This document shows, in pieces, positions 32,777-42,012 of a stretch of DNA of 64,000 nt. The stretch covers positions 62,001 to 126,000 of the forward strand of contig JBGPKL010000003.1 of assembly GCA_041485885.1 (NCBI GenBank), written 5' to 3'. Each line of letters opens with the position of its first letter. Position 1 is the stretch's first letter. The DNA is from JACQFZ01 sp041485885. GTDB lineage: Bacteria > Pseudomonadota > Gammaproteobacteria > Acidiferrobacterales > Sulfurifustaceae. A program made the translations under genes and the position numbers. The notes under the pieces are model-generated. The model was not told the DNA's origin. It saw only the letters and a list, made by a program, of their open reading frames with translations, and made no database searches.

Positions 32777-34845
32777 GCGGCGAGCCCGGAATGACGGAGC
32801 AGCGGCTCGATCGACGGCTTGCGTCCGCGGAAACGGACGAAGAGCTCCATGGGCTCGTACACCCCGCCCTGCTCGAGAATGTGGTGCATGAATTCCCGCC
32901 CCGTGGCCGAATCGAATACGCCGTTCTCTTCGAACTTGCTGAAGGCGTCGGCCGAGAGCACCTCGGCCCACTTGTAACTATAGTAGCCAGCGGCATATCC
33001 GCCCGCGAAGACATGGCTGAAGCTGTTTTGAAATCGATTGAACGCGGGCGGCAGCACGACGGCGACTTCCGCCCGCACTTCGTCGAGCACGTGTTGCACC
33101 GTGCGCGCGGCGTCGGGATCGAAGTCGCTGTGCAGACGCATATCGAACAGCGAGAACTCGATCTGGCGAACGAACTGCATCCCGGATTGGAAATTCTTCG
33201 CGGCGTGCATTTTTTTAAAAAGCGTTTCGGGCAACCGCTCGCCGGTCTCGTGGTGACCGCTGACGACATCGAGCGCCGCGCGCTCCCAGCACCAGTTCTC
33301 CATGAATTGGCTCGGCAGCTCCACCGCGTCCCAGGCGACGCCGTTAATGCCGGCGACGCCGGGGTAATCGACCTTGGTCATCATGTGATGCAGACCGTGA
33401 CCGAACTCGTGAAACAACGTGTTGACTTCATCGTGAGTGAAGAGCGCCGGACGATCGCCCAGCGGCGGCGTAAAGTTGCAAACGAGATAAGCGACCGGGA
33501 TCTGTAGCTCGTCGCCGTGCCGCCGTCGACTCAAGCAGTCGTCCATCCACGCGCCGCCGCGCTTGTTCGCTCGCGCGTAAAGATCGACGTAGAAACGACC
33601 CCGCGTTTCGCCGGACTCGTCGTGAATTTCGTAGACACGTACGTCCGGGTGCCAGGTCTCGATCCCTGCGATCGAACTAATGTCGACCCCGTAGAGCCGG
33701 CGCACGACTTCGAACATTCCCGATATCACGCGATTCTCGGGGAAGTAGGGGCGCAACTCTTCTTCGGAAAAGGCGTAGCGACGGGCTCGCAATTTCTCCG
33801 AGTAGTAGGCGACGTCCCACGCCTCGAGACGGCTGACACCGTCCCCGCTTCGAGCGTATTCCTCGAGCTCCCCGAGGTCGCGCATCGCCGGCGGACGCGC
33901 CTTGGCTGCTAAATGGTTCAAAAACTCGAGCACCTGCGGGACGCTCTTTGCCATTCGGGTTTGTAAAGCATACTCGGCGTAGTTCGCGAAACCGAGAAGC
34001 CGCGCCGCCTCGGCCCGCAATTTCAGAATTCGGACGATGAGCGCGGAGTTATCCCAGCGACCGGCGCTGGGCCCTTGGTCGCTCGCGCGCGTCGCGTACG
34101 CTTCGTACATCTGGCGACGTCGCTCGCGATTGTCCGCGTAAGTCATAAACGCGATGTAAAATGGCCCCTCGAGACCGAATTTGTACCCCTGCTTTCCTTC
34201 GCGGTCCGCGGTCTGCTTCGCCATTGCCAACGCCGACGGCGGCAAGCCGGCAAGATCTTCGGGCGCGGTGAGCACGAGTTCCCACGCTTGAGTCGCGTCG
34301 AGGACGTTCTCGGAGAACTTGCTCGCCAGGCTGGAGAGCTCTCTCTGGATTTCGCGGAAGCGTTCCTTGTCGTTCGGCGGCAGCTCGGCGCCGGCTAGCC
34401 GGAAATCGCGCAACGAATTTTTTATGACTCGCTGCTGCGCGGGCGAGAGACGAGCGAAGTCGGCGCGCGCGGCGATCGACTTATAGCCGGCGTACAAGCG
34501 TTCATCCTGCGCAAGCTCGGTCGAATAATCCGCGACGCGCGGGACGCCTTCGTTATACGCGGCTCGCAATGACTCGCTGTTCACGACGGCGTTGAGATGG
34601 ACGACCGGCGACCAAACCCGTTGCAGCCGTTCGTGCACATCCTCCATAGGGCCGGCAAGGCTATCCCAGGAGTGTGCGGACGTTTGTGCCAACAATTGTT
34701 CCCGCTGGCCACGGCTTTCCGTCAGAATGTGATCGAGCGCCGGACCCACGTGCTCGGGGCGAATCGCGCTAAAGGACGGCAGCTCGCCGGCCGTTCTCGC
34801 GCTCGCAAAGGCCAGCAATGGATTAGGGGAACTCGAACTTTCCAT
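32773..34845 (-). CDS. prlC: Oligopeptidase A (M3 metallopeptidase)
   Basis: Cytoplasmic zinc oligopeptidase that degrades short peptides, including cleaved signal peptides. The 690-residue product from the ATG at 34845 has the M3 signature TLFHEFGHGLHHMMT, with the zinc histidines and catalytic glutamate, and ends with the YYSYKWAEVLSADAFSKFEENG region of the family. A TTG three codons upstream is an alternative start. The stop overlaps the next gene by 4 nt. Confidence 0.96.
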   Translation of the reverse strand: MESSSSPNPLLAFASARTAGELPSFSAIRPEHVGPALDHILTESRGQREQLLAQTSAHSWDSLAGPMEDVHERLQRVWSPVVHLNAVVNSESLRAAYNEGVPRVADYSTELAQDERLYAGYKSIAARADFARLSPAQQRVIKNSLRDFRLAGAELPPNDKERFREIQRELSSLASKFSENVLDATQAWELVLTAPEDLAGLPPSALAMAKQTADREGKQGYKFGLEGPFYIAFMTYADNRERRRQMYEAYATRASDQGPSAGRWDNSALIVRILKLRAEAARLLGFANYAEYALQTRMAKSVPQVLEFLNHLAAKARPPAMRDLGELEEYARSGDGVSRLEAWDVAYYSEKLRARRYAFSEEELRPYFPENRVISGMFEVVRRLYGVDISSIAGIETWHPDVRVYEIHDESGETRGRFYVDLYARANKRGGAWMDDCLSRRRHGDELQIPVAYLVCNFTPPLGDRPALFTHDEVNTLFHEFGHGLHHMMTKVDYPGVAGINGVAWDAVELPSQFMENWCWERAALDVVSGHHETGERLPETLFKKMHAAKNFQSGMQFVRQIEFSLFDMRLHSDFDPDAARTVQHVLDEVRAEVAVVLPPAFNRFQNSFSHVFAGGYAAGYYSYKWAEVLSADAFSKFEENGVFDSATGREFMHHILEQGGVYEPMELFVRFRGRKPSIEPLLRHSGLAA

Positions 34846-34897
34846 GACGCGCAACGTTGATTTCGCGGAACGGGTAATGTAGCACGGCGCAGCGACG

Positions 34898-35890
34898 ATG
34901 GAGACTACGACACATCCTTACGACGCACTGACGCCGGAGATTATTCTCAGCGCCGTCGAGCAATTGGGGCCGCGCTGCACCGGTGGCCTGCTCGCTTTAA
35001 GCAGCTACGAAAATCGCGTGTACCGAGTCGACACGGAAGACGCGGGGCCGCGGGTTGCAAAATTCTATCGGCCCGGGCGTTGGTCCGATGCCGCGATTCT
35101 CGAGGAGCACGCGTTCGCTCGGCACGCCGCGGAGCTCGAGATCCCGGTCGTGGCGCCGCTCGTGCACGAGGGGCGCACGCTGCACGAGCACGGCGGATTC
35201 CGTTTCGCCGTCTTTCCCTGGCAACCGGGACGAACGCCCGAGATCACGAGTAACGCCGACTTTCACGTGCTTGGCCGCTACGTAGGCCGGCTGCATCTGC
35301 TGGGCGGCACCGAGCGCTTCCAGCACCGGCCGCAACTCAGCGTGGGCGAATTCGGCGACGCTTCGCTCGAGCGGTTGCGTGCCGCGACGTTTCTGCCGGC
35401 CGATGTGGTCGCGCCGTTCTGCGCGGCCGCTGAACAATTGCTGCCGTTCTTGCACGCGGCGTTCGCGACCGCCGGCGACGTCAAACCTCTGCGGCTGCAT
35501 GGCGACTTTCATCTGGGCAACATTCTCTGGAGCGCGACCGGGCCGTATCTGGTCGACTTCGACGATTGCCTGACGGGCCCCGCCGTCCAAGATTTCTGGA
35601 TGGTGCTTTCCGGCGATCAACCCGACGTGGAGCGGCAACTTTCCAGTTTGCTCGCCGGTTACGCCGAATTCGCGCTATTCGATCCGCTCGAGCTGCAACT
35701 GATCGAGCCGCTGCGCACGCTGCGGCTGTTGCGCTACAACGCGTGGATCGCCGCGCGCTGGGACGACCCGGCGTTCCCGAAAAGCTTCCCGTGGTTCAGC
35801 TCGCCGCACTACTGGCAAGAACAGGTCGTCGCGCTACAGCAGCAGCAACTGTTGCTCGCCGACCCGCCGCGCTACAGAATCGACGCATGA
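34898..35890 (+). CDS. srkA: Stress response kinase A (YihE/SrkA-like Ser/Thr protein kinase)
   Basis: A 330-residue aminoglycoside-phosphotransferase-fold protein kinase. Visible features are ALSSYENRVYRVDTED and VAKFYRPGRWSDAAILEEH (ATP-binding lobe), LRLHGDFHLGNILW (catalytic loop, HGDFHLGN) and YLVDFDDCLTGPAVQD (metal-binding DFD). These are diagnostic for SrkA, which protects cells from stress-induced death and affects Cpx signalling in E. coli. The stop overlaps the start of gor (ATGA), so the two are coupled. Divergent from prlC. Confidence 0.93.
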   Translation: METTTHPYDALTPEIILSAVEQLGPRCTGGLLALSSYENRVYRVDTEDAGPRVAKFYRPGRWSDAAILEEHAFARHAAELEIPVVAPLVHEGRTLHEHGGFRFAVFPWQPGRTPEITSNADFHVLGRYVGRLHLLGGTERFQHRPQLSVGEFGDASLERLRAATFLPADVVAPFCAAAEQLLPFLHAAFATAGDVKPLRLHGDFHLGNILWSATGPYLVDFDDCLTGPAVQDFWMVLSGDQPDVERQLSSLLAGYAEFALFDPLELQLIEPLRTLRLLRYNAWIAARWDDPAFPKSFPWFSSPHYWQEQVVALQQQQLLLADPPRYRIDA

Positions 35891-37239
35891 GCGAACGCGA
35901 TTACGACTTTCTCGTGATCGGCGGCGGCAGCGGCGGATTGGCCGCGGCGAAACGCGCGGCGGGACACGGCGCCAAAGCCGCCGTCATCGAGCGCGATCGC
36001 CTTGGCGGCACCTGCGTCAATCGGGGATGCGTGCCGAAGAAAATCATGTTCAACGCCGCCTCGATCGCCGAAGTCCTGCGCGATGCGCGCGATTATGGCT
36101 TCGACCTCGGCGCGAACGGCTTCAGCTGGTCCACGATCAAACGCGCGCGCGATGCTTACGTCGATCGGCTGAATGAGGTTTATCGGCGCGGGCTGGTAGC
36201 CGAAGGCGTCACCGAGGTCTCCGGTGAGGCGCGCTTCATCGACGCGCACACGGTCGAAGTCAACGGCGCGCGATTGCGCGCCGACCGCATTCTCATCGCG
36301 ACCGGGGCGCGTCGTATCGCACCGCCGCTCCCCGGCGCGGAGCTTGGCATCACCAGCGATGGATTTTTCGATCTCGAAACGCAACCGCGCTGCGCTCTCG
36401 TGGTCGGCGGCGGCTACGTGGCGGTCGAGCTCGCCGGGGTGCTGAAGAGCCTCGGCACAGACGTGTCGCTGTTGCTGCGCGGGGAAACGTTGCTCGCCCG
36501 CTTCGACGTGTCCGTGCGCGAGGCATTGATGGAAGAGATGCAGAAGGACGGCATCAGCGTGATGACGTCGACGCGCATCGCGCGCATCGAGCGGGACGGC
36601 CACGCCCTTGCCGTCGTTATCGATGGCGGCCAGCGCTTGGGCGGCTTCGATACGCTTCTCTGGGCCATCGGCCGCCACGCGAACACGGATGAACTGAACC
36701 TCGAGAGCGCGGGCGTCGCACTCGATGCCGAGGGTTTCGTGATCACCGATGAGTATCAAAATACGAATATCGACGGCATTTATGCGATCGGCGACGTCAC
36801 GTCTCGATTGGCGCTAACGCCGGTCGCGATTGCGGCGGGGCGGCGACTCGCCGATCGGCTTTTTGGTAACCAGCCCAAGGCGCGGCTCGATTATGAAAAC
36901 GTACCGACCGTTATCTTCAGCCACCCGCCGATCGGCACCGTCGGTCTCACCGAACAGGAGGCGCGCGCGCTCTACGGCGTAAACGAGGTAAAAATATATC
37001 AGGCGCGTTTCACGTCGCTTTACCATGGAATCTTGACGCGCCGGCAGCCGACCTTGGTGAAGCTCGTAACGGTCGGTGAGCGCGAGAAAATTGTCGGCTG
37101 CCATCTGATTGGGCGCAACGTCGATGAGATTATTCAAGGCTTCGCCGTGGCGGTAAAAATGGGCGCAACCAAAAGCGATTTCGACAACACGGTAGCGATC
37201 CATCCAACCAGCGCCGAAGAGCTGGTTACGCTGCGCTGA
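35887..37239 (+). CDS. gor: Glutathione-disulfide reductase
   Basis: FAD flavoenzyme that reduces GSSG with NADPH. From the ATG at 35887 the product is 450 residues. It has the FAD motif VIGGGSGGLAAAKRA (10-24), the redox disulfide GGTCVNRGCVPKK (C43/C48, in the glutathione reductase form), the NAD(P) motif VVGGGYVAVELAGVL, YAIGDVTSRLALTPVA, and the C-terminal catalytic HPTSAEELVT. It is translationally coupled to srkA by a 4-nt overlap and followed 20 nt later by a gamma carbonic anhydrase gene. Confidence 0.95.
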   Translation: MSERDYDFLVIGGGSGGLAAAKRAAGHGAKAAVIERDRLGGTCVNRGCVPKKIMFNAASIAEVLRDARDYGFDLGANGFSWSTIKRARDAYVDRLNEVYRRGLVAEGVTEVSGEARFIDAHTVEVNGARLRADRILIATGARRIAPPLPGAELGITSDGFFDLETQPRCALVVGGGYVAVELAGVLKSLGTDVSLLLRGETLLARFDVSVREALMEEMQKDGISVMTSTRIARIERDGHALAVVIDGGQRLGGFDTLLWAIGRHANTDELNLESAGVALDAEGFVITDEYQNTNIDGIYAIGDVTSRLALTPVAIAAGRRLADRLFGNQPKARLDYENVPTVIFSHPPIGTVGLTEQEARALYGVNEVKIYQARFTSLYHGILTRRQPTLVKLVTVGEREKIVGCHLIGRNVDEIIQGFAVAVKMGATKSDFDNTVAIHPTSAEELVTLR

Positions 37240-37259
37240 CGCATCTTCGAAAAATCGCC

Positions 37260-37790
37260 ATGCCGATACGAACCTTTCAAGACAAAACACCCCTCGTCGA
37301 TCCGACGGCATATATCGATGACATGGCGATCGTCATTGGCGATGTGAGCATTGGCGCGGATAGCTCGGTCTGGCCGATGTGCTCGATACGCGGCGACGTG
37401 AATTACATTCGCATCGGCGCGCGCACGAGCATTCAGGACGGGACCGTCATCCACGTCACCGGCGGGCGGACCGGGGTCCGTGACGGAACGCAGACGATCG
37501 TCGGCGATGAAGTGACCGTCGGGCATCGATGTATATTGCATGGCTGCACGATCGAGAACCGCTGTCTCATCGGGATGGGTTCGACGGTGCTCGATCGCGC
37601 GGTATTGCGATCCGGCGTCCTGCTCGGCGCCGGCAGCCTCGTCACCGAAGGCAAAGAACTGGAAGGCGGGTACCTCTGGGTCGGTCGGCCCGCGCAGAGG
37701 ATTCGCACGTTGACGGAGAACGAGAAGGCGCTGCTGTTTTATTCCGCGGAGCATTACGCCAGGCTCAAGAACGACTACCGCAAGCCCTAG
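37260..37790 (+). CDS. Gamma-class carbonic anhydrase family protein
   Basis: A 176-residue left-handed beta-helix protein of the YrdA/PaaY group. It has hexapeptide repeats (VIGDVSIGADSSVWPMCSIRGDVNYIRIGARTSIQDG, visible as ADSSVWPMCSIRGDVN and GARTSIQDGTVIHV), and histidines positioned for metal binding in VIHVT, VGHRCILHGC. Members bind zinc and some have carbonic anhydrase activity; others are acyltransferase-like. Function therefore remains approximate. It is in the same direction as gor, 20 nt away, and convergent with corA. Confidence 0.9.
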   Translation: MPIRTFQDKTPLVDPTAYIDDMAIVIGDVSIGADSSVWPMCSIRGDVNYIRIGARTSIQDGTVIHVTGGRTGVRDGTQTIVGDEVTVGHRCILHGCTIENRCLIGMGSTVLDRAVLRSGVLLGAGSLVTEGKELEGGYLWVGRPAQRIRTLTENEKALLFYSAEHYARLKNDYRKP

Positions 37791-37794
37791 CGAG

Positions 37795-38763
37795 CTACAG
37801 CCACCCGGCGCGGCGGAACCGCCAAAACAAAAACGCATCGATGCCGAACATGAGGGCGAGCGCGAGCGGATAGCCGAATTGCCAATGCAACTCCGGCATA
37901 TGCTGGAAGTTCATCCCATAGATCCCGCCGATCATCGTCGGAACCGCCACCAGCGCACCATAAGCGGCTAACCGCTTCGTCACTTCACCCTCCTGAAGCG
38001 TGATCAACGATAAGTTGACCGAGATCGCGGTCGTCAGCATTTCACGAATTGACTCGATCGCTTGATTGAGCCGCACGAGGTGATCGTAGACGTCGCGAAA
38101 ATAGTCCGCCATTCCCATACATAACGGCGGCACGCGGCCGCCGAAGAGTCGTCCCACCGCTTCGAGTAGCGGTCCGACGGTATGCTTGAGCATCATTAAT
38201 TTTTGCTTGAGGCCGTAGAGCGCCTCGATGTTCGCGCGTGGCGATCGATTCGCGAAGATTTGCCGCTCGATGCTCTCCAACTCGACTTCCAACGCGTCAA
38301 GCACCGGAAAATAACGATCCACCACAGCGTCCATGAGCGCATAGAGCACATAGCTGGCGCCGTGGCGCAGCAACTCCGGCTCGCGCTCGGAGCGTTTGCG
38401 CACGTCTTGAAAGCCGCGCTCGGTGTGATTGCGCACGGTCAGCACGTAGTTGCGGCCGACGAAGATGTCGAGCTCGCCCGTGTGCAGCTCCCCCGGACCG
38501 TTCGTCTCGACGGTATGCAGCACCGCGAAGATAGAATCGCCGTACTCTTCGATCTTCGGGCGTTGGTGACCGTGCCGCGCGTCTTCCACGGCGAGCTCGT
38601 GCAGGCCGAACTCCTTCTGCATCTCGCGCAGCTCGGTTTCGCTCGGGTCGCGCAGCGCCACCCACACGAAACACTCCGGACGGCTCACATAGTCGGAGAT
38701 CTCGCGAGGATCGATCTCCTTGAGCACTCGGCCGTCTTGGTAGACAACACAGTTGATCAGCAT
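37795..38763 (-). CDS. corA: Magnesium/cobalt transporter CorA
   Basis: Homopentameric divalent cation channel in the inner membrane. The 322-residue product has a long cytoplasmic N-terminal domain, two C-terminal transmembrane helices (about 265-283 and 297-315), and between them the selectivity signature YGMNFQHMPEL. The last residues (RFRRAGWL) are a short basic tail. All features are normal. The stop is 4 nt from the stop of the convergent carbonic anhydrase gene. Confidence 0.95.
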   Translation of the reverse strand: MLINCVVYQDGRVLKEIDPREISDYVSRPECFVWVALRDPSETELREMQKEFGLHELAVEDARHGHQRPKIEEYGDSIFAVLHTVETNGPGELHTGELDIFVGRNYVLTVRNHTERGFQDVRKRSEREPELLRHGASYVLYALMDAVVDRYFPVLDALEVELESIERQIFANRSPRANIEALYGLKQKLMMLKHTVGPLLEAVGRLFGGRVPPLCMGMADYFRDVYDHLVRLNQAIESIREMLTTAISVNLSLITLQEGEVTKRLAAYGALVAVPTMIGGIYGMNFQHMPELHWQFGYPLALALMFGIDAFLFWRFRRAGWL

Positions 38764-38902
38764 GCGCGGGTTTCCGGCGACCGGACGCGCTAATGATAGG
38801 GTCGCTGTCGATCGTTCCCAAGAGAAACGATGCGACGAGATGGAGTCATTCGCCTATCGACGGCTCTGCCGGGTCTAGCGCGACGTCCGCCGTCACACAC
38901 GC

Positions 38903-39748
38903 TTAGCTTCCCTTGCGCAACACGGCAATAACGGTTTTCGTCTCCGGTCGCACTGCACGCCAGACGAAATAGGACTCGGCCGCCTGCTCCACCAACATCC
39001 CCAACCCATCGGTCGCGCGTCGGGCGCCGTGAATCGTCGACCATTCGAGGAACGGCGTCGGCCGCTCGCCGTACATCATGTCGTAGGCAAGCGCATCGCG
39101 CGTGTAGAGCGTCGCCGGCAGCGGGGGCATCTCGTCGTTCAAACTGGCGCTGGTGCCGTTGATAACGATATCGAAGTGCTTCCCTCGAAGGTCCGCGAAA
39201 CTGCAAACGTCGATGGGCACCTGATCGTTGAAAGCTTCCGCGACGGCACGCGCTTTGGACACGGTGCGGTTGGCGATAACGACGCGCGCGGGATTACGCC
39301 TAAGCAACGGACCTAAGACGCCTCGCACGGCGCCGCCAGCACCGAGCACGAGGATCCGCTTGCCCTTGATCTCCACGTCGAGATTCATTTCGATGTCATG
39401 GACCAACCCGATGCCATCGGTGTTGTCGCCGAATAACCGGCCGTCGGCTTCGAATCTCAGCGTGTTCACCGCGCCGGCGAGCTTCGCGCGATCGCTCAAA
39501 CTGTCAGCCAGCCGGGCAGCTTCTAACTTGAAGGGGACGGTGACGTTCAGCCCTTTTCCGCCGGCCGCTCGGAACTGCTCGACGGCTTGCGCAAAACCGC
39601 CGGGATCCACTTGGATCGTGAGGTACTCGATGCGGTGACGAAACTGTCGCGCGAATTGTTGATGGATCAGCGGCGATTTGCTGTGCGCCACCGGATTGCC
39701 CATGACCGCGTAGCGATCGAGGCGTTCGAAATCGAAAGGGTCGGCCAT
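38903..39748 (-). CDS. aroE: Shikimate dehydrogenase (NADP+)
   Basis: Reduces 3-dehydroshikimate to shikimate in aromatic amino acid synthesis. From the ATG at 39748 it has 281 residues, starting MADPFDFERLDRYAVMGNPVAHSKSPLIHQQFA with the substrate motif NPVAHSKSP. It also has GLNVTVPFKLEA with the catalytic lysine, NTDGIGLVHD, the NADP-binding VLGAGGAVRGVLGPL and ANRTVSKA. Longer upstream frames are in the sulfite reductase shadow and were rejected. It is 55 nt downstream of the sulfite reductase gene and may be cotranscribed. Confidence 0.95.
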   Translation of the reverse strand: MADPFDFERLDRYAVMGNPVAHSKSPLIHQQFARQFRHRIEYLTIQVDPGGFAQAVEQFRAAGGKGLNVTVPFKLEAARLADSLSDRAKLAGAVNTLRFEADGRLFGDNTDGIGLVHDIEMNLDVEIKGKRILVLGAGGAVRGVLGPLLRRNPARVVIANRTVSKARAVAEAFNDQVPIDVCSFADLRGKHFDIVINGTSASLNDEMPPLPATLYTRDALAYDMMYGERPTPFLEWSTIHGARRATDGLGMLVEQAAESYFVWRAVRPETKTVIAVLRKGS

Positions 39749-39803
39749 GCGGCTAGTGTAGCGCCGCGATGCAACCGAGAGCGAGAAAAGATCGAGGTGA
39801 GGA

Positions 39804-41903
39804 TTACGCGGTGGCGCGTGTCGGTGCCGTCGCGCTCGGCAGCACGACGCGTTTGTCGCCGTGCGGAATCGATTGCGACAGATCGAGCAACGGGTCGCGC
39901 GACTCGCAGTAGTCCGCCGCTTGGCGCATCCACTCGTCCGACTGCGCCGCTGACGCCTGGTAGCTGTCGTGATCCATCTGCGCCCTGAAGTTCTCGATGC
40001 TTTTGACAAGCGTCTCCGCCGTGTCGGCCAGCGCGGGACGATCCGTCGCGGCCTCTCGCAGTAGACCGGGCAACGCGCTTAGTTCGAACGTCGGCGTCTT
40101 GCGGGTCGCAGCGAACAACACGGCTTGGCCGGTCAGGCGCGCGATCGCTTCCTGGCACTCGAGCGCGGCGTCGTTGTTGTGCTCGTAACCGAAAGCGTTG
40201 CGACAGGAACGTTCGTAGGCCGCTTCGAAGAACAGCGCCGACGCCTGCTCTTGGTTCGCGCCGGCGCACTCGCCGCCGCCGAATTGAAACACCTTGAACG
40301 CGCTCTGCTCGCCGTGATCGGATAGTACCGCGGCGAGATCCGCCTCTTCGATTTTGGCGAGATCCGCGAGCAGCTTCTCGAAGTACTCGGCGCCCCGGCG
40401 CCGGCTCCAGGCGAAGAACGACTCGTCGCCGTTGCGATCGCTCGCGTAGGCGTCCTTGATACGCTCCACGGCTTCGGGCGAGCGCGCCGCCGGAATCTCC
40501 GGGCCGTCGAACGTGAGCGCGCCGCCCGCCATGCCGTCGCCACCGAACTGGAACACGTAGTGCGGGATCAGTTTGCCGAAAAGGCGCCGGCCCTCGCCGT
40601 ACACGCCGATGTCGCCGGTATCCGGCTGCGCGCAACTGTTGTGGCAGCCGCTCACGCGGATGCGCAAGTCGTTCGGGCCGCCGCTTAGCATGGCGCCGAG
40701 CGTCTTGGAGGACGTGATCCCGAGTTTGCAGGTCGAGGTACCGGGGCACGCGACCACATCGTCGCCGACCTTCGGTTCGACGAGTTGAATCTCCGCGAGC
40801 GCTGTCCGCAGCGCCGGTATTTTCGTCTCCGGCACGCCGACCACCATGAAGTTCTGATCCTGCGTCGTGCGGATGTCGAGCAGGCCCTCGCGCTCGAGGA
40901 TCGCGGCGAGACTACGAAGCTGCGACGGCGTGACATCGCCGATCGGGACGGCGATCGGAAATGCGACTTGACCCACCGGCTTGATCTTGAAAATTTTGCG
41001 CGGAGCGCCGATGCCGGGCGCCGGGCCGGGCGTGCCGCCCTTCCAATCGCCCTGCGGATACTCTTGATTGATGAACGCCGCCTTGGTGCGAGCGTATTCC
41101 TCGCGGTACTTTTCGAGAAAGCCTTCGGCCCCGAAGCGGTCAACCAGAAATTTTACGCGAGCCTTCGCGCGGCGTTTGCGATCGGAATAGCGGTGATGCA
41201 ACGAGATCACCGCTTCCATGCAGGGCAACAAGTCCTTCTCCTCTAGAAACGGCTCGATGACAAGCGCTTCGTGCGGCTTGTGACCGAGCCCACCGCCGGC
41301 CATCACCTTGAACCCGAACTTTCCGCCCTGCCGAGTGGCGACGACGCCGAGATCGTGCATCATGCCCTGCGCGCAATCCGCCTCGCACGCCGAGAAGCTG
41401 ATCTTGAACTTGCGCGGCAGGTGCTGCGTCAGTGGGTGGCGCAGAAAACGCTTAACGGCGCCATCGAGATACGTGGTGACGTCCACGTGCTCGCGCGGGC
41501 ACACGCCGGAAAGCGAGCAGGTCGTGATGTTGCGCACCGTGTTGCCGCAGGCTTCGCGAGTGGTCACGCCGTAAGTCGCAAGATGACGCAGCAAATGCGG
41601 CGCGTTGGCGGTCGGCACGTAATGCAACTGGATATCTTGCCGAGTGGTGATGTGGGCGACTTGATGCTCGGTGTACTTTTCGACCACTTCGGCGATCCCA
41701 ACAAGCTGGCGCGGCGTGAGACGCCCGCCGGGTAATTTGATGCGCACCATGTGCACGCCGGCCTGACGCTGACCGTAAACGCCCTGCTGCAATCGGAACG
41801 CGGTAAAACGATCGCCGTCGAGCTCGCCGCTCAAGAAGGCGTTTACCGTCTCCTCGAACTTGTCGAGCTCAATGTCGTTTATCAGATCCAACCGCGCCGT
41901 CAT
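39804..41903 (-). CDS. Siroheme-dependent nitrite/sulfite reductase with long C-terminal extension
   Basis: Assimilatory reductase of 699 residues. The core has duplicated ferredoxin-like half domains (RLTPRQLVGIAEVVEKY; DVTPSQLRSLAAILE) and the 4Fe-4S/siroheme ligands CPGTSTC (386 and 392) and GCHNSC (420 and 424). A siroheme-binding region TTRQDIQLHYV is also seen. About the last 180 residues (from the FFAWSRRRGAEYFEKLL segment) form a helical extension beyond the catalytic core. Divergent pairing with a CysB-type regulator favours sulfite as substrate, but nitrite cannot be excluded. The electron-donor partner is not adjacent. Confidence 0.9.
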   Translation of the reverse strand: MTARLDLINDIELDKFEETVNAFLSGELDGDRFTAFRLQQGVYGQRQAGVHMVRIKLPGGRLTPRQLVGIAEVVEKYTEHQVAHITTRQDIQLHYVPTANAPHLLRHLATYGVTTREACGNTVRNITTCSLSGVCPREHVDVTTYLDGAVKRFLRHPLTQHLPRKFKISFSACEADCAQGMMHDLGVVATRQGGKFGFKVMAGGGLGHKPHEALVIEPFLEEKDLLPCMEAVISLHHRYSDRKRRAKARVKFLVDRFGAEGFLEKYREEYARTKAAFINQEYPQGDWKGGTPGPAPGIGAPRKIFKIKPVGQVAFPIAVPIGDVTPSQLRSLAAILEREGLLDIRTTQDQNFMVVGVPETKIPALRTALAEIQLVEPKVGDDVVACPGTSTCKLGITSSKTLGAMLSGGPNDLRIRVSGCHNSCAQPDTGDIGVYGEGRRLFGKLIPHYVFQFGGDGMAGGALTFDGPEIPAARSPEAVERIKDAYASDRNGDESFFAWSRRRGAEYFEKLLADLAKIEEADLAAVLSDHGEQSAFKVFQFGGGECAGANQEQASALFFEAAYERSCRNAFGYEHNNDAALECQEAIARLTGQAVLFAATRKTPTFELSALPGLLREAATDRPALADTAETLVKSIENFRAQMDHDSYQASAAQSDEWMRQAADYCESRDPLLDLSQSIPHGDKRVVLPSATAPTRATA

Positions 41904-41927
41904 GGAGATACTCGCACCTAGTCACCC

Positions 41928-41944
41928 AAGTCCTTAAGGGACTT
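41928..41944. promoter_or_regulatory. Small dyad in the sulfite reductase/CysB divergent promoter region
   Basis: AAGTCC/GGACTT arms around TTAAG lie in the 109-nt AT-rich intergenic region (41904-42012), close to the reductase start. The AT-rich part nearer the regulator gene (41962-42008) probably contains the promoters and LysR-type binding site. The dyad itself is unassigned. Confidence 0.3.
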
Positions 41945-42012
41945 TAGCAAAGGCGCAGTGGTATATTGAAAGAATAAAACACGCTATTTTAATTCAATTC
42001 GAATATAAGGCA